Below are positions 53,796 through 62,014 of a stretch of DNA of 64,000 nt, in pieces. The notes under the pieces are model-generated. The model ran no database searches, was not told where the DNA came from, and saw nothing but the letters and a program-made list of their open reading frames with translations. Position numbers and translations under genes: made by a program. Source of the stretch: Lachnospiraceae bacterium (lineage in GTDB: Bacteria; Bacillota; Clostridia; Lachnospirales; Lachnospiraceae). The stretch's first letter is position 1; each line of letters begins with the position of its first letter. Where the stretch lies: NCBI GenBank assembly GCA_017405805.1, contig JAFQZU010000001.1:59548-123547 (forward strand). The letters run 5' to 3'.

Positions 53796-55976
53796 ATGAG
53801 TATAAGAATAGCGCTTGCAGGCAATCCGAACAGCGGTAAATCCACCTTGTTCAATGCACTGACCGGTTCCAACCAGTACGTGGGAAACTGGCCCGGCGTC
53901 ACGGTGGAGAAGAAAGAAGGCAAACTGAAGGGGCACAGTGATATCGTCGTCACGGACCTTCCCGGCATTTATTCCCTTTCGCCCTACACACTGGAAGAAG
54001 TGGTGGCGAGAAACTATCTGATCCAGGAACTGCCCGACGCGATCCTGAACATCGTGGATGCGACGAATCTGGAGAGAAACCTCTATCTCACGACACAGCT
54101 GGTTGAGCTCGGCATCCCGGTGGTTATCGCGCTCAACATGATGGACATCATTCAGAAGAACGGCGACACCATCAACGTCAAGGAACTGGAGAAGTCCCTC
54201 GGCTGTAAGATCGTGCAGATCTCCGCTCTGAAGGGTACGGGGATCGACGAGGCCGTGAACGCGGTCATCGACGCCGCCAAAAATACGAAGACCGTGCCCA
54301 AGCACAGTTTTTCCGGTCCCGTGGAGCACGCCATCGCCCACATCGAGGAGGCGACGGAAGGAAAGTTCCCCGAGGCACAGCAGCACTGGTATGCCATCAA
54401 GATCTTTGAGAGAGATGACAGGGTCGTCAATCAGCTCAATCTGTCTCCCGAAGTAAAGGAGCATATCGAGGCGGATATCGTCGCTGCGGAAAAAGAGCTG
54501 GATGACGACGCGGAATCGCTGATCACCAATGACCGCTACAATTACATCGGCGAGATCCTTAAAGGTTCCTACAAGAAGAAGAAAGCGGGTGAGCTCACCC
54601 TTTCCGATAAGATCGACCGCATCGTGACCAACCGTGTCCTGGCACTGCCGATCTTTGTCGTGGTCATGTTCATTGTCTACTACGTCTCTGTCACGACAGT
54701 AGGTACGATCGTGACGGACTGGACCAACGATGTTTTTGTCGGGGAATTCCTGCAGGGCAATATCGCTGCTTTCCTTGAGAACATGGGCGTAGCCGGATGG
54801 CTTTCAAGTCTTATTGTTGACGGTATCGTCGGCGGTGTCGGCGCAGTCCTTGGCTTCGTGCCGCAGATCCTGGTCCTGTTCTTCTTCCTGGCATTCCTGG
54901 AAGGCTGCGGCTACATGGCCCGTATCGCTTTCATCATGGACAGGCTGTTCCGCAGATTTGGTCTTTCCGGCAAATCCTTCATCCCTATGATGATCGGTAC
55001 CGGCTGCGGTATTCCCGGCGTCATGGCTTCGAGGACCATCGAGAATGAGCGCGACCGTCGTATGACCATCATGACGACGACCTTTATTCCCTGCGGGGCA
55101 AAGCTTCCGATCATCGCTCTGATCGCGGGTGCTTTCTTCCCCGGAAGAGAAGCGATCGTCTCGACGTCCGCTTATTTTATCGGCGTTGCGGCAATCATCA
55201 TCTCTGGTATAATGCTTAAGAAGACAAAGATGTTTGCGGGCGATCCCGCTCCCTTCGTCATGGAGCTCCCCGCATACCATCTGCCCACGCTCGGCAGCAT
55301 CCTCCGCTCTATGTGGGAGCGCGGATGGTCCTTCATCAAGAAGGCCGGTACCATCATCCTGCTGTCCACCATCGTGATCTGGTTCCTGCAGAGCTTCAGT
55401 TTCACCGGCGGCTTCCATATGATCGAGGATGTGGTGGCGGAGAACGACACGTCGATCCTTGCCAGAATTGGTCAGGCGATCGGCTGGATCTTCTGGCCCC
55501 TCGGATGGAATGTTAACGGCGAAGGCTGGAAAGCGGCAGTTGCAGCAGTTACCGGTCTTGTGGCCAAAGAGAATGTCGTTGCGACTTACGGCGTACTGTA
55601 CGGCTTTGAAGAAGTTGCCGAGGCAGGCGACGAGATCTGGGGAAGCTTTGCGGCGTCCTTCGGCAGAAGCGGCCTGATCGCGTACTCCTTCCTGGTCTTC
55701 AACCTTCTGTGCGCACCCTGCTTTGCTGCAATCGGTGCCATCAGACGTGAGATGAACAATGCCAAGTGGACATGGTTTGCCATCTGCTATCAGTGCCTGT
55801 TCGCTTATGCGGTCTCCCTGATCATCTATCAGGTCGGCAGCGCTCTGACAGGGCAGATCCATCCGATCGGACTGATCGCGGCACTGATCGTACTCGCGGC
55901 GATCATCTATCAGCTGTTCAAACCTTACAAGGAGTCGCAGAAGTTCACTTCTGCAGTAAAGGTGGCAAAAGCCTGA
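53796..55976 (+). CDS. feoB: Ferrous iron transporter FeoB
   Basis: 726 residues. The N-terminal G domain has G1 GNPNSGKSTLFNAL, G3 DLPGIYSLSPY and G4 NMMD. A helical spacer leads to two Gate domains with the membrane cysteine motifs GTGCGIPGVMASR and FIPCGAKLPI, and LLCAPCFAAIG near the end. It imports Fe2+. The last 15 residues are basic. Two feoA genes precede and a cysteine-rich accessory gene follows in the same direction. Confidence 0.97.
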   Translation: MSIRIALAGNPNSGKSTLFNALTGSNQYVGNWPGVTVEKKEGKLKGHSDIVVTDLPGIYSLSPYTLEEVVARNYLIQELPDAILNIVDATNLERNLYLTTQLVELGIPVVIALNMMDIIQKNGDTINVKELEKSLGCKIVQISALKGTGIDEAVNAVIDAAKNTKTVPKHSFSGPVEHAIAHIEEATEGKFPEAQQHWYAIKIFERDDRVVNQLNLSPEVKEHIEADIVAAEKELDDDAESLITNDRYNYIGEILKGSYKKKKAGELTLSDKIDRIVTNRVLALPIFVVVMFIVYYVSVTTVGTIVTDWTNDVFVGEFLQGNIAAFLENMGVAGWLSSLIVDGIVGGVGAVLGFVPQILVLFFFLAFLEGCGYMARIAFIMDRLFRRFGLSGKSFIPMMIGTGCGIPGVMASRTIENERDRRMTIMTTTFIPCGAKLPIIALIAGAFFPGREAIVSTSAYFIGVAAIIISGIMLKKTKMFAGDPAPFVMELPAYHLPTLGSILRSMWERGWSFIKKAGTIILLSTIVIWFLQSFSFTGGFHMIEDVVAENDTSILARIGQAIGWIFWPLGWNVNGEGWKAAVAAVTGLVAKENVVATYGVLYGFEEVAEAGDEIWGSFAASFGRSGLIAYSFLVFNLLCAPCFAAIGAIRREMNNAKWTWFAICYQCLFAYAVSLIIYQVGSALTGQIHPIGLIAALIVLAAIIYQLFKPYKESQKFTSAVKVAKA

Positions 55977-55986
55977 TTGGAAAAAA

Positions 55987-56349
55987 ATGGGAAATATCAT
56001 AGTAATCGCGATCCTGGCAGTGGTAATTGTTTTTGCGCTCCGCTCTTCAAAGAAACATATGAAGGGGCAGGGCGGCTGCTGCGGCGGATCAGAAGATATC
56101 CATATCGAGCAGGAGAAGAAAAAACTGGACGGCCCGGTGATCGCTACAAGGATCATGCATATTGAAGGCATGCACTGCGAGCACTGCAAAGACACAGTGG
56201 AGCGGGCCATAGGCCGTATACAGGGGGCTGCAGCAGAAGTGGATCTCGGCAGAAAAATTGCCGTGGTCTCACTGGACCGCCCCGTCCCGGACGATCAACT
56301 GATCACGGCTGTGACACTGATGGATTATAAGGTGACTTCTGTGGAATGA
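55987..56349 (+). CDS. FeoB-associated cysteine-rich membrane segment fused to an HMA metal-binding domain
   Basis: 120 residues. An N-terminal membrane helix (GNIIVIAILAVVIVFALRSS) followed by a GQGGCCGG cysteine motif resembles the FeoB-associated Cys-rich family. From about 50 it is a heavy-metal-associated domain with GMHCEHC, the paired-cysteine metal site, and the beta-alpha-beta-beta-alpha-beta layout. It lies 10 bp after feoB. The fusion suggests a membrane-tethered metallochaperone for the iron system, though HMA domains usually carry copper or zinc. Confidence 0.82.
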   Translation: MGNIIVIAILAVVIVFALRSSKKHMKGQGGCCGGSEDIHIEQEKKKLDGPVIATRIMHIEGMHCEHCKDTVERAIGRIQGAAAEVDLGRKIAVVSLDRPVPDDQLITAVTLMDYKVTSVE

Positions 56350-56354
56350 CAAAT

Positions 56355-56392
56355 AAAAAGGCGATCAGGCAGCTGCCTGCATCGCCTTTTTT
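56355..56392. terminator. Bidirectional terminator between convergent genes
   Basis: AAAAAGGCGAT / ATCGCCTTTTTT with a palindromic CAGGCAG / CTGCCTG top. It serves the plus-strand gene ending at 56349 and the minus-strand gene whose last codons and stop (56365-56367) are inside the hairpin. Confidence 0.9.
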
Positions 56393-56835
56393 GCACTGTT
56401 TTCTTCGACGACCATACAGGAAATCCCTGCTTTTTCCAAGCGATGCAGGGCACCGGGGCCGATCCCGCGGCAGATCACCGTCCTGACACGGCACCTTCTC
56501 AGAAGGTCGATCTTCTCAGCGGTGCCGCCCAGCCCGGCAGAGGAGATCTGCGTACCCAGGATCTCATGATCCTTGATAAAGCCGATCATAAAAGTATCCG
56601 TCTGTTCAAAGTTGACGCATTCCGAATACCGGCTGCATACGGCCACTGCCTCGCTGCTGAGCATCTTCATTTTCCTGCGGGTCTCCTCCACGGTTTTCCG
56701 GTCTACGCCCGAACTGCATCCGCCCGAACAGCCGCTGCAGTTCCCGCTGCAGCTCCCGCCTCCTTTGATCAGGGAGCGGACGGACAGCACGACGACGGCC
56801 GCGATCACGAGGATCAGGATAATATTGATGAGCAT
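56365..56835 (-). CDS. Membrane-anchored Cys-rich protein with a NifX/NifB-type domain
   Basis: 156 residues from the ATG at 56835 (AAAGGA upstream). One membrane helix (about 3-22) is followed by a FeoB-associated-type cysteine cluster (SCSGNCSGCSGGCSSG). The C-terminal domain from about 55 resembles the dinitrogenase iron-molybdenum cofactor family (MIGFIKDHEILGTQISSAGL, then GGTAEKIDLLRRCRVRTVIC and GPGALHRLEKAGI). Such domains bind iron-sulfur or other metal clusters. It faces the feo operon convergently and shares its membrane-Cys module with the gene at 55987. The function is unproven. Confidence 0.75.
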   Translation of the reverse strand: MLINIILILVIAAVVVLSVRSLIKGGGSCSGNCSGCSGGCSSGVDRKTVEETRRKMKMLSSEAVAVCSRYSECVNFEQTDTFMIGFIKDHEILGTQISSAGLGGTAEKIDLLRRCRVRTVICRGIGPGALHRLEKAGISCMVVEENSAKKAMQAAA

Positions 56836-56999
56836 TTCAGTTCCTTTCTCACATATCCTAAAGACCAAGTTAAATTTTGCTAACTATAGCATATAAACCT
56901 GCAGAATGCAACGATAATCACATTGTGCCCAATTGTATTCTGTGGTAAAATTCTCAAACGGCTGTCATAGCCGCTTTTTGGCATGGATGGAGAGAAGAG

Positions 57000-58745
57000 A
57001 TGAAGCTGATCAGACGTTTTATACCTTACTATAAGCCCTATCTGGGCGTTTTTTTCATGGATCTGTTATGCGCGACGATCCTGTCGGCCATTGACCTGGC
57101 CTTCCCGCAGCTGCTGCGGTTTCTCCGGGAAACTCTTTTTGCGCAGAGTCCGGAAAAGATCATGGCAGGGCTTTTCAAACTGGGCGTCCTGCTGCTGGTC
57201 ATGTATACGGTGCGCTGCCTGTGCCGGTGGTACGTCACATACGAAGGACACATTATGGGCGCCAAAATGGAGGCCGGCATGCGCGCAGACCTCTTCGAAC
57301 AGTTCGAGCGCTTTTCCTTCTCCTACTATGATCGCAACAACACCGGCGAGATGATGGCAAAACTGGTATCGGACCTCTTCGACCTGTCGGAGCTGGCCCA
57401 TCACGGTCCCGAGAATCTGTTCATCTCCCTCATCAAGATTATCGGTTCCTTCGTCCTGCTGATGCGGATCAATGTGCCGATGACTTTGCTCCTGGCCCTG
57501 GTCGTGGTTTGCATGGCCGCGTTCTCTTATTTCCAGAATGGAAGAATGCGGGCGACTTTTGCGGACAATCGCCGTAAGATCGCCGGGATCAACGTTTCGC
57601 TCCAGGATACGCTGGGCGGCATCCGGGTGGTGAAATCTTTTGCCGGGGAGGAGATCGAGAAGGATAAGTTTGACCGGAGCAATCAGGCGTTTCTGGTCTC
57701 CAAACGGGCAAATTACCGTCAGATGGCTTTATTTCATGCCGGCAACAGCTTCTTTGAGGGAATGCTCTATGTCACAGTCCTGACGGCAGGAGGTTATTTT
57801 ATCGCGAAAGGAACCCTGACAGGAGAAGACCTGGCGGTCTACGCCCTGTATATCAGCGTTTTTACCGGCCCCATTAACGTGCTGATCGAGTTTACGGAGA
57901 TGCTGCAAAAGGGCTTGTCCGGCTTTGAGCGCTTCCTTGAAGTGATGGATACAATGCCCTCGATCGTGGATGCGCCGGATGCAAAGAATCTTGGCGCGGA
58001 CGGCCCGGTGCGCGGCGTGATCGATTACGAGGACGTATCATTTTCTTATGAGAATGAGAACGAAGCGGAGAAGGTGCTCAGTCATGTGAATATCCATTTG
58101 AACGCCGGCTCCAATGTGGCCCTCGTGGGACCTTCGGGCGGCGGCAAAACAACGCTCTGCTCACTTCTTCCCCGCTTTTACGACGTGACCGGCGGCAGCG
58201 TAAAGGTAGACGGACACGACGTCCGGACGCTGACGCAGAAATCCCTTCGCAATGCCATTGGCATCGTACAGCAGGATGTCTATCTTTTTGCCGGATCTGT
58301 GCTCGATAATATTGCTTACGGAAAGCCGGACGCAACGATAGAGGAGATACGGGAGGCCGCCAAAAAAGCCGCCATCCACGACTTCATTATGTCCCTGCCG
58401 GATGGATACGATACCTACGTCGGAGAGCGCGGCGCAAGACTATCCGGCGGCCAGAAGCAGCGAATTGCCATTGCCAGAGTCTTCCTCAAGAACCCGCCCA
58501 TCCTGATTCTGGACGAGGCGACAAGCGCCCTGGACAATGAGAGCGAGCGCTATATACAGGAGAGCCTTGATCTTCTCGCCAAGGGACGCACAACGATCAC
58601 GGTGGCGCACAGACTCTCGACCATCCGCAATGCAGACGAGATCATCGTCGTCGGTTCGGACGGCATTACTGAGCGGGGCGACCACAGGACGCTTCTGGAA
58701 AAGGGCGGGCTCTATGCAGAATACTGGAATATGCAGTATACGTAA
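57000..58745 (+). CDS. ABC exporter, fused membrane and ATPase domains
   Basis: 581 residues. Six membrane helices (about 1-320) precede the nucleotide-binding domain: Walker A GPSGGGKTTLCSLLPRFYD, Q-loop in GIVQQDVYLFAGS, signature LSGGQKQRIAIARVFLKNPP, Walker B ILILDEATSALD and H-loop TVAHRLSTI. It is an MsbA/LmrA-type half-transporter acting as a homodimer. Substrate is unknown. There is no regulator or partner beside it. A GGCT / AGCC hairpin with a T run lies just before, near 56972-56988. Confidence 0.93.
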   Translation: MKLIRRFIPYYKPYLGVFFMDLLCATILSAIDLAFPQLLRFLRETLFAQSPEKIMAGLFKLGVLLLVMYTVRCLCRWYVTYEGHIMGAKMEAGMRADLFEQFERFSFSYYDRNNTGEMMAKLVSDLFDLSELAHHGPENLFISLIKIIGSFVLLMRINVPMTLLLALVVVCMAAFSYFQNGRMRATFADNRRKIAGINVSLQDTLGGIRVVKSFAGEEIEKDKFDRSNQAFLVSKRANYRQMALFHAGNSFFEGMLYVTVLTAGGYFIAKGTLTGEDLAVYALYISVFTGPINVLIEFTEMLQKGLSGFERFLEVMDTMPSIVDAPDAKNLGADGPVRGVIDYEDVSFSYENENEAEKVLSHVNIHLNAGSNVALVGPSGGGKTTLCSLLPRFYDVTGGSVKVDGHDVRTLTQKSLRNAIGIVQQDVYLFAGSVLDNIAYGKPDATIEEIREAAKKAAIHDFIMSLPDGYDTYVGERGARLSGGQKQRIAIARVFLKNPPILILDEATSALDNESERYIQESLDLLAKGRTTITVAHRLSTIRNADEIIVVGSDGITERGDHRTLLEKGGLYAEYWNMQYT

Positions 58746-58779
58746 AGTTGCCGACTTGCTCCCGGATCGCCCCATACTC

Positions 58780-58831
58780 TTGTCAAATCGAAAAAATCAT
58801 GTATAATAGATATGTTCCGCATATGCGGAAC
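58780..58831 (+). promoter_or_regulatory. Promoter and palindrome before the split tRNA
   Basis: TTGTCA (58780-58785) and TATAAT (58802-58807), spaced by 16 bp, form a strong promoter for the tRNA at 58838. GTTCCGCATATGCGGAAC (58814-58831) is a perfect 18-bp palindrome lying between the promoter and the tRNA, in the transcribed leader. Confidence 0.8.
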
Positions 58832-58837
58832 AAAGAT

Positions 58838-58877
58838 GTCTGCGTAGCTCAGTTGGATAGAGCGACCGCCTCCTAAG
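58838..58877 (+). pseudogene. 5' half of a tRNA-Arg(CCT) gene
   Basis: The acceptor 5' strand GTCTGCG, D arm (GCTC...GAGC), anticodon 5' strand ACCGC and loop CTCCTAA are present, followed by G. The sequence then becomes unrelated DNA. The matching 3' strand (GCGGT) and acceptor strand CGCAGAC do not occur downstream in this window, so the gene is interrupted here. This is the left junction of an inserted element, with the break right after the anticodon loop. Confidence 0.85.
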
Positions 58878-59105
58878 AAAATATCGAACATGCGGCAGAA
58901 AAAATTTGTCCGCTCGATTTTCAGGGGGTAAAATGACAGAGGAAAAATCTAATAAAGTCGCGTGTTCCATAACACTACAAACGACAATATTAGAAATTTC
59001 TAAAAAACGTCTAAAACGTCTAATGAAAAATGGACGATTTGGAGCCCGGGGAGCCCGAACCCGAAAGGCCGGAAAGCCTTGAAAATACGGGAAAAAACCA
59101 CATAC

Positions 59106-59179
59106 GTTTCTGTAGCTCAGCAGGATAGAGCGTCCGCCTCCTAAGCGGAAGGTCGTGGGTTCGAATCCCGCCAGGAACG
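59106..59179 (+). tRNA. tRNA-Arg(CCT), complete
   Basis: The acceptor GTTTCTG pairs with CAGGAAC, the D stem GCTC with GAGC, the anticodon stem TCCGC with GCGGA around loop CTCCTAA (anticodon CCT), and the T arm GTGGG with CCCGC around TTCGAAT. The discriminator is G and no CCA is encoded. It differs from the half gene at 58838 in acceptor and anticodon stems, so it is a separate gene that lies within the inserted element. It shares the CCGCCTCCTAAG stretch with the interrupted gene. Confidence 0.92.
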
Positions 59180-59733
59180 CTAATTTGGAGGGCGGGGACC
59201 GAAAAAATCGGTTCCCGCTTCTTCTATCTCACAAGACGATTTCCGTCTAAAATCCCCCTCTACATATTAGCTGGAATCTAAAATTTCGCCGATTCTTCTA
59301 ACGAGCCGATTTTTACCCGATTTCCGGGGTTCCGGTTCAACGAAGGCGTTTATTGTGCTGATCACGCGAGCGCACCGGTGATAATCCGCGATTATTAGAG
59401 ATCATTTCTCGCAAATGCCTGAAAAACGGGCCTTTTCCTATTCGTTTTGATTTTTCATCCCATAGACAGGGTTCCTCCCATTTCCATCTTCAGTCCGTTT
59501 CAGGCACAGATTCCGGCTAATATTTCTTCATTTTCATTGAACTTCGTGCTTGGAAATATTAGTTCTTCTAAAAGCACCCGCCCCGTATTGAACCTCCGTA
59601 CATAGCTCGTTTCCGATCTGCAGCCGCAGTAACGTAACGGGCTTTTTCTTTTGGACTTTTAAGAAGATGGGAGTCGCGCGCGCACCGCGTCCGCAAGCTC
59701 CTCGCGCACCGCGTACGGAAATGGAGGTATCAG
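59180..59733. other. Gene-free left end of the integrative element
   Basis: No gene is recognised. The region and the DNA just before it (58940-59040) carry many TCTAA/TTAGA motifs, including CGTCTAAAACGTCTAA near 59008 and (C/A)(G/A)TCTAAAAT near 59247 and 59277. CGCGCACCGCGT is repeated at 59679-59690 and 59703-59714, and a TAAT / ATTA palindrome sits near 59385. Such repeats could be integrase arm sites or a transfer origin; nothing here proves which. Confidence 0.45.
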
Positions 59734-60060
59734 ATGAGAACAAGACAGAAATTGCAGAGAAAAACCATTATGATCGACGGCATCCGCTATTACGCAGATC
59801 GGCCGCATGACTGCAGGAAATGCTTCTTCTGGAAGAACCGGAAGGTCGGCTGCACGCTCGGCAAGGAGAACTGCTACTATCTGGCAGAGACCGTGAAGAC
59901 CGAGCAGGAAAAGAAATGTGAAAACTGTCCCTATGCCAAAGGTCAGCCCTGTGTCACGGCGAGCTGCTATAAGGATCTGGAGCATTGGCTTCAGGAACGC
60001 CGGGCCAGAGCCGTGAAGCGGATGATAAAGGAAGAAAGGAGTTCAGCCTATGTCGGATAA
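59734..60060 (+). CDS. Small cysteine-rich element protein
   Basis: 108 residues. Cysteine pairs (CRKC, GCTLGKENC, CENC, CVTASC) spread over about 27-80 suggest one or two zinc sites, followed by a basic helix (RRARAVKRMIKEER). It resembles the small zinc-finger proteins found at the ends of conjugative elements next to RepA. GGAGG precedes the ATG. The stop overlaps the next gene by 11 bp. No specific family is recognised. Confidence 0.65.
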   Translation: MRTRQKLQRKTIMIDGIRYYADRPHDCRKCFFWKNRKVGCTLGKENCYYLAETVKTEQEKKCENCPYAKGQPCVTASCYKDLEHWLQERRARAVKRMIKEERSSAYVG

Positions 60061-60295
60061 AGATCTGCAGAGGTATCGTCACTATGAATCGATGATTAAG
60101 AAAGCACGGAAAAAAGGGATCGGCGAGAAGCCGCCCAGCTGTGCGAAATGCCAGTATTATCAGCCGGATTTCAAGTACAGGAAATGCCTGTATGCCAGAT
60201 GTCCTTACCAGAGGGATACGGAGATCTTTCGCAAGAGGCCGCTGAAGAAGGACAAGATTCCGGGACCGGAGGTGGTGAAGATGGATGATGTATGA
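60050..60295 (+). CDS. Small cysteine-rich element protein, second copy type
   Basis: 81 residues. A basic N-terminus (RYRHYESMIKKARKKG) is followed by CAKCQYYQPD and CLYARCPYQ, a possible four-cysteine zinc site like that of the previous gene, and a basic tail. It overlaps both neighbours, so the three genes 59734-61172 are translated as one unit. AAAGGAG precedes the ATG. The two small proteins may be diverged relatives. Confidence 0.65.
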   Translation: MSDKDLQRYRHYESMIKKARKKGIGEKPPSCAKCQYYQPDFKYRKCLYARCPYQRDTEIFRKRPLKKDKIPGPEVVKMDDV

Positions 60296-61172
60296 CTACT
60301 TTTACGGTTCCCAGTCGGATCAGTTTGCTTTTTACCGAATTCCGAAGGTGCTTTTTACCGAAGAGCGATTCAAGGCACTTTCTACCGATGCCAAAGTGCT
60401 CTACGGGATCCTATTGGACCGCATGAACCTGTCCGCCAGGAATGGATGGATCGATAAAAAGGGCCGCGTGTATATCATATTCACTACGGAAGAGATTATG
60501 GAAGCAATGGGGTGTGCCAATCAAAAGGCAACACGGTTACTTTCGGAGCTTGAAAAGGACATCGGCCTGATCGAACGCAAACGGCAAGGCCTGGGAAAGC
60601 CGAACCTGATCTATGTAAAGAACTTTATTGTCCGTGGAAATCTTCAGGAATCACATTTCTTGAATCATGAAAATCATGATTCTGGAGGTGTGAAAATCAC
60701 AGATCAAGAATCATGGAAATCACAAGGTAATAATACTGATAAGAATAATAATGAGATGAGTGATACTGATCTTTTCTTTTCCTCAGACAGCAGATCAGAA
60801 GAGATGAGAACGAGAGCCTCCTATGAGGAATATTTCAGAGATGCTCTTGAGATCGATTTTCTGAAGCAGAACAATCCGGGTGAGCGGGATACTCTGGACG
60901 GCATTTTGGATCTGATCGTGGATACCTGCTGTGCCAACAAGCCATGGATCCTGATCAGCGGAGACAAGAAGCCGATTGAAGTGGTGAAAAGCAGGTTCAT
61001 GAAGCTTAATTCCAGCCATATCGAGTATGTCCTGAAGTGCCTGTCCGATAATACGACCCGGATCCGGAACGTGAATCAGTATCTGCTTGCCACTCTGTTC
61101 AATGCTACAACGACGATCAGCCCTTATTACCGGTCCTGGGTGAACAATGACATGGCTAACGGCCTTGTGTAG
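60285..61172 (+). CDS. repA: RepA_N-type replication initiator
   Basis: 295 residues. The first 115 residues match the replication initiator A N-terminal domain: FAFYRIPKVLFTEERFKALS, KVLYGILLDRMNLS, GRVYIIFTTEEIMEAMGCAN then QKATRLLSELEKDIGLIERK. This winged-helix part binds the origin in RepA_N plasmids. The centre (about 120-175) is low-complexity (Asn/Asp/Ser) and coded by repeat-rich DNA. The C-terminal part is a helical domain. It indicates that the element can replicate, at least after excision. It is followed 14 bp later by parA. Confidence 0.82.
   Translation: MMYDYFYGSQSDQFAFYRIPKVLFTEERFKALSTDAKVLYGILLDRMNLSARNGWIDKKGRVYIIFTTEEIMEAMGCANQKATRLLSELEKDIGLIERKRQGLGKPNLIYVKNFIVRGNLQESHFLNHENHDSGGVKITDQESWKSQGNNTDKNNNEMSDTDLFFSSDSRSEEMRTRASYEEYFRDALEIDFLKQNNPGERDTLDGILDLIVDTCCANKPWILISGDKKPIEVVKSRFMKLNSSHIEYVLKCLSDNTTRIRNVNQYLLATLFNATTTISPYYRSWVNNDMANGLV
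60662..60682. repeat. Palindrome and related repeats inside the repA gene
   Basis: GAATCATGA / TCATGATTC around AAA is perfect over 21 bp. Related AATCA(T/C) motifs occur at about 60648-60654, 60696 and 60708-60722, so the cluster spans 60645-60725. It lies between the DNA-binding domain and C-terminal domain codons, the place where RepA_N plasmids keep their origin. Confidence 0.7.
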
Positions 61173-61186
61173 GAGGTGATGCAAAA

Positions 61187-62014
61187 ATGCCAAATAAAGC
61201 GACGGTCCTTTGCTGCGGAAACCAGAAAGGCGGCGTCGGAAAGACTTTTACAGCGGAGAATCTGGGTGTCGGCCTGGCGCAGGAAGGGAAAAAGGTGCTT
61301 CTCGTGGACATGGATCCGCAGGCCTCCCTTACCATCAGTCTTGGCCATCCGAGGCCGGATGAGCTGCCGGTTACGATCTCCGATATGATGCAGAAGGTAA
61401 TCATGGATGAGGAAATACAGCCCCATGAGGGAATCCTTACTCATCCGGAAGGCGTGGATCTGATGCCGGCGAGCATTTCCCTGTCCGGTCTGGAGGTCTC
61501 TCTGGTCAATGCCATGAGCCGTGAATCCATTCTGAAGCAGTATTTAGAGCCGTTAAAGAAAAACTATGATTTTATTATTCTGGACTGCATGCCGTCCCTT
61601 GGTATGCTGACAGTCAATGCTCTGGCGGCTTCCGACCAGCTGATCGTCCCTGTCCAGTCCCAGTACCTGTCTGCCAAAGGTCTGGAGCAGCTGCTTCAGA
61701 CGGTCAATAAAGTGAAGCGGCAGATCAATCCAAAGCTGCGGATCGAAGGAATCCTTCTGACGATGGTTGATGTAAGGACCAATAATGCCAAAGAGATTGC
61801 CAGTCTGATCCGTGAAACGTACGGCAGCCGGTTGAAGGTATTTGATGTCGAGATCCCGAGATCTGTCCGGGCGGCGGAGATCAGCGCAGAGGGTAAGAGT
61901 ATCTTCGCCCACGATCCCGGCGGAAAGGTGGCCGCGGCTTACAAAAAACTGACGAAGGAGGTGATCCGCGATGCCGAAAAAAGGCGCAAACATCAGCTTG
62001 AGCAGCTACGATGA
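61187..62014 (+). CDS. ParA-family partition ATPase of the element
   Basis: 275 residues. The deviant Walker A motif GNQKGGVGKTFTAENLGVGL is at about 10-29, with LVDMDPQASLTISLG and Walker B DFIILDCMPSL. It is distinct from the chromosomal ParA at 48897, so it belongs to the element. AGGAGGTGATG precedes the ATG. It overlaps the element parB by 44 bp. Confidence 0.92.
   Translation: MPNKATVLCCGNQKGGVGKTFTAENLGVGLAQEGKKVLLVDMDPQASLTISLGHPRPDELPVTISDMMQKVIMDEEIQPHEGILTHPEGVDLMPASISLSGLEVSLVNAMSRESILKQYLEPLKKNYDFIILDCMPSLGMLTVNALAASDQLIVPVQSQYLSAKGLEQLLQTVNKVKRQINPKLRIEGILLTMVDVRTNNAKEIASLIRETYGSRLKVFDVEIPRSVRAAEISAEGKSIFAHDPGGKVAAAYKKLTKEVIRDAEKRRKHQLEQLR

Noticed and set aside
58838-59179. 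Intron-split tRNA-Arg(CCT), as with some group I introns in this tRNA
   Set aside because: The 3' segment at 59145 pairs with its own 5' half (GTTTCTG, TCCGC), not with GTCTGCG and ACCGC of the upstream half.
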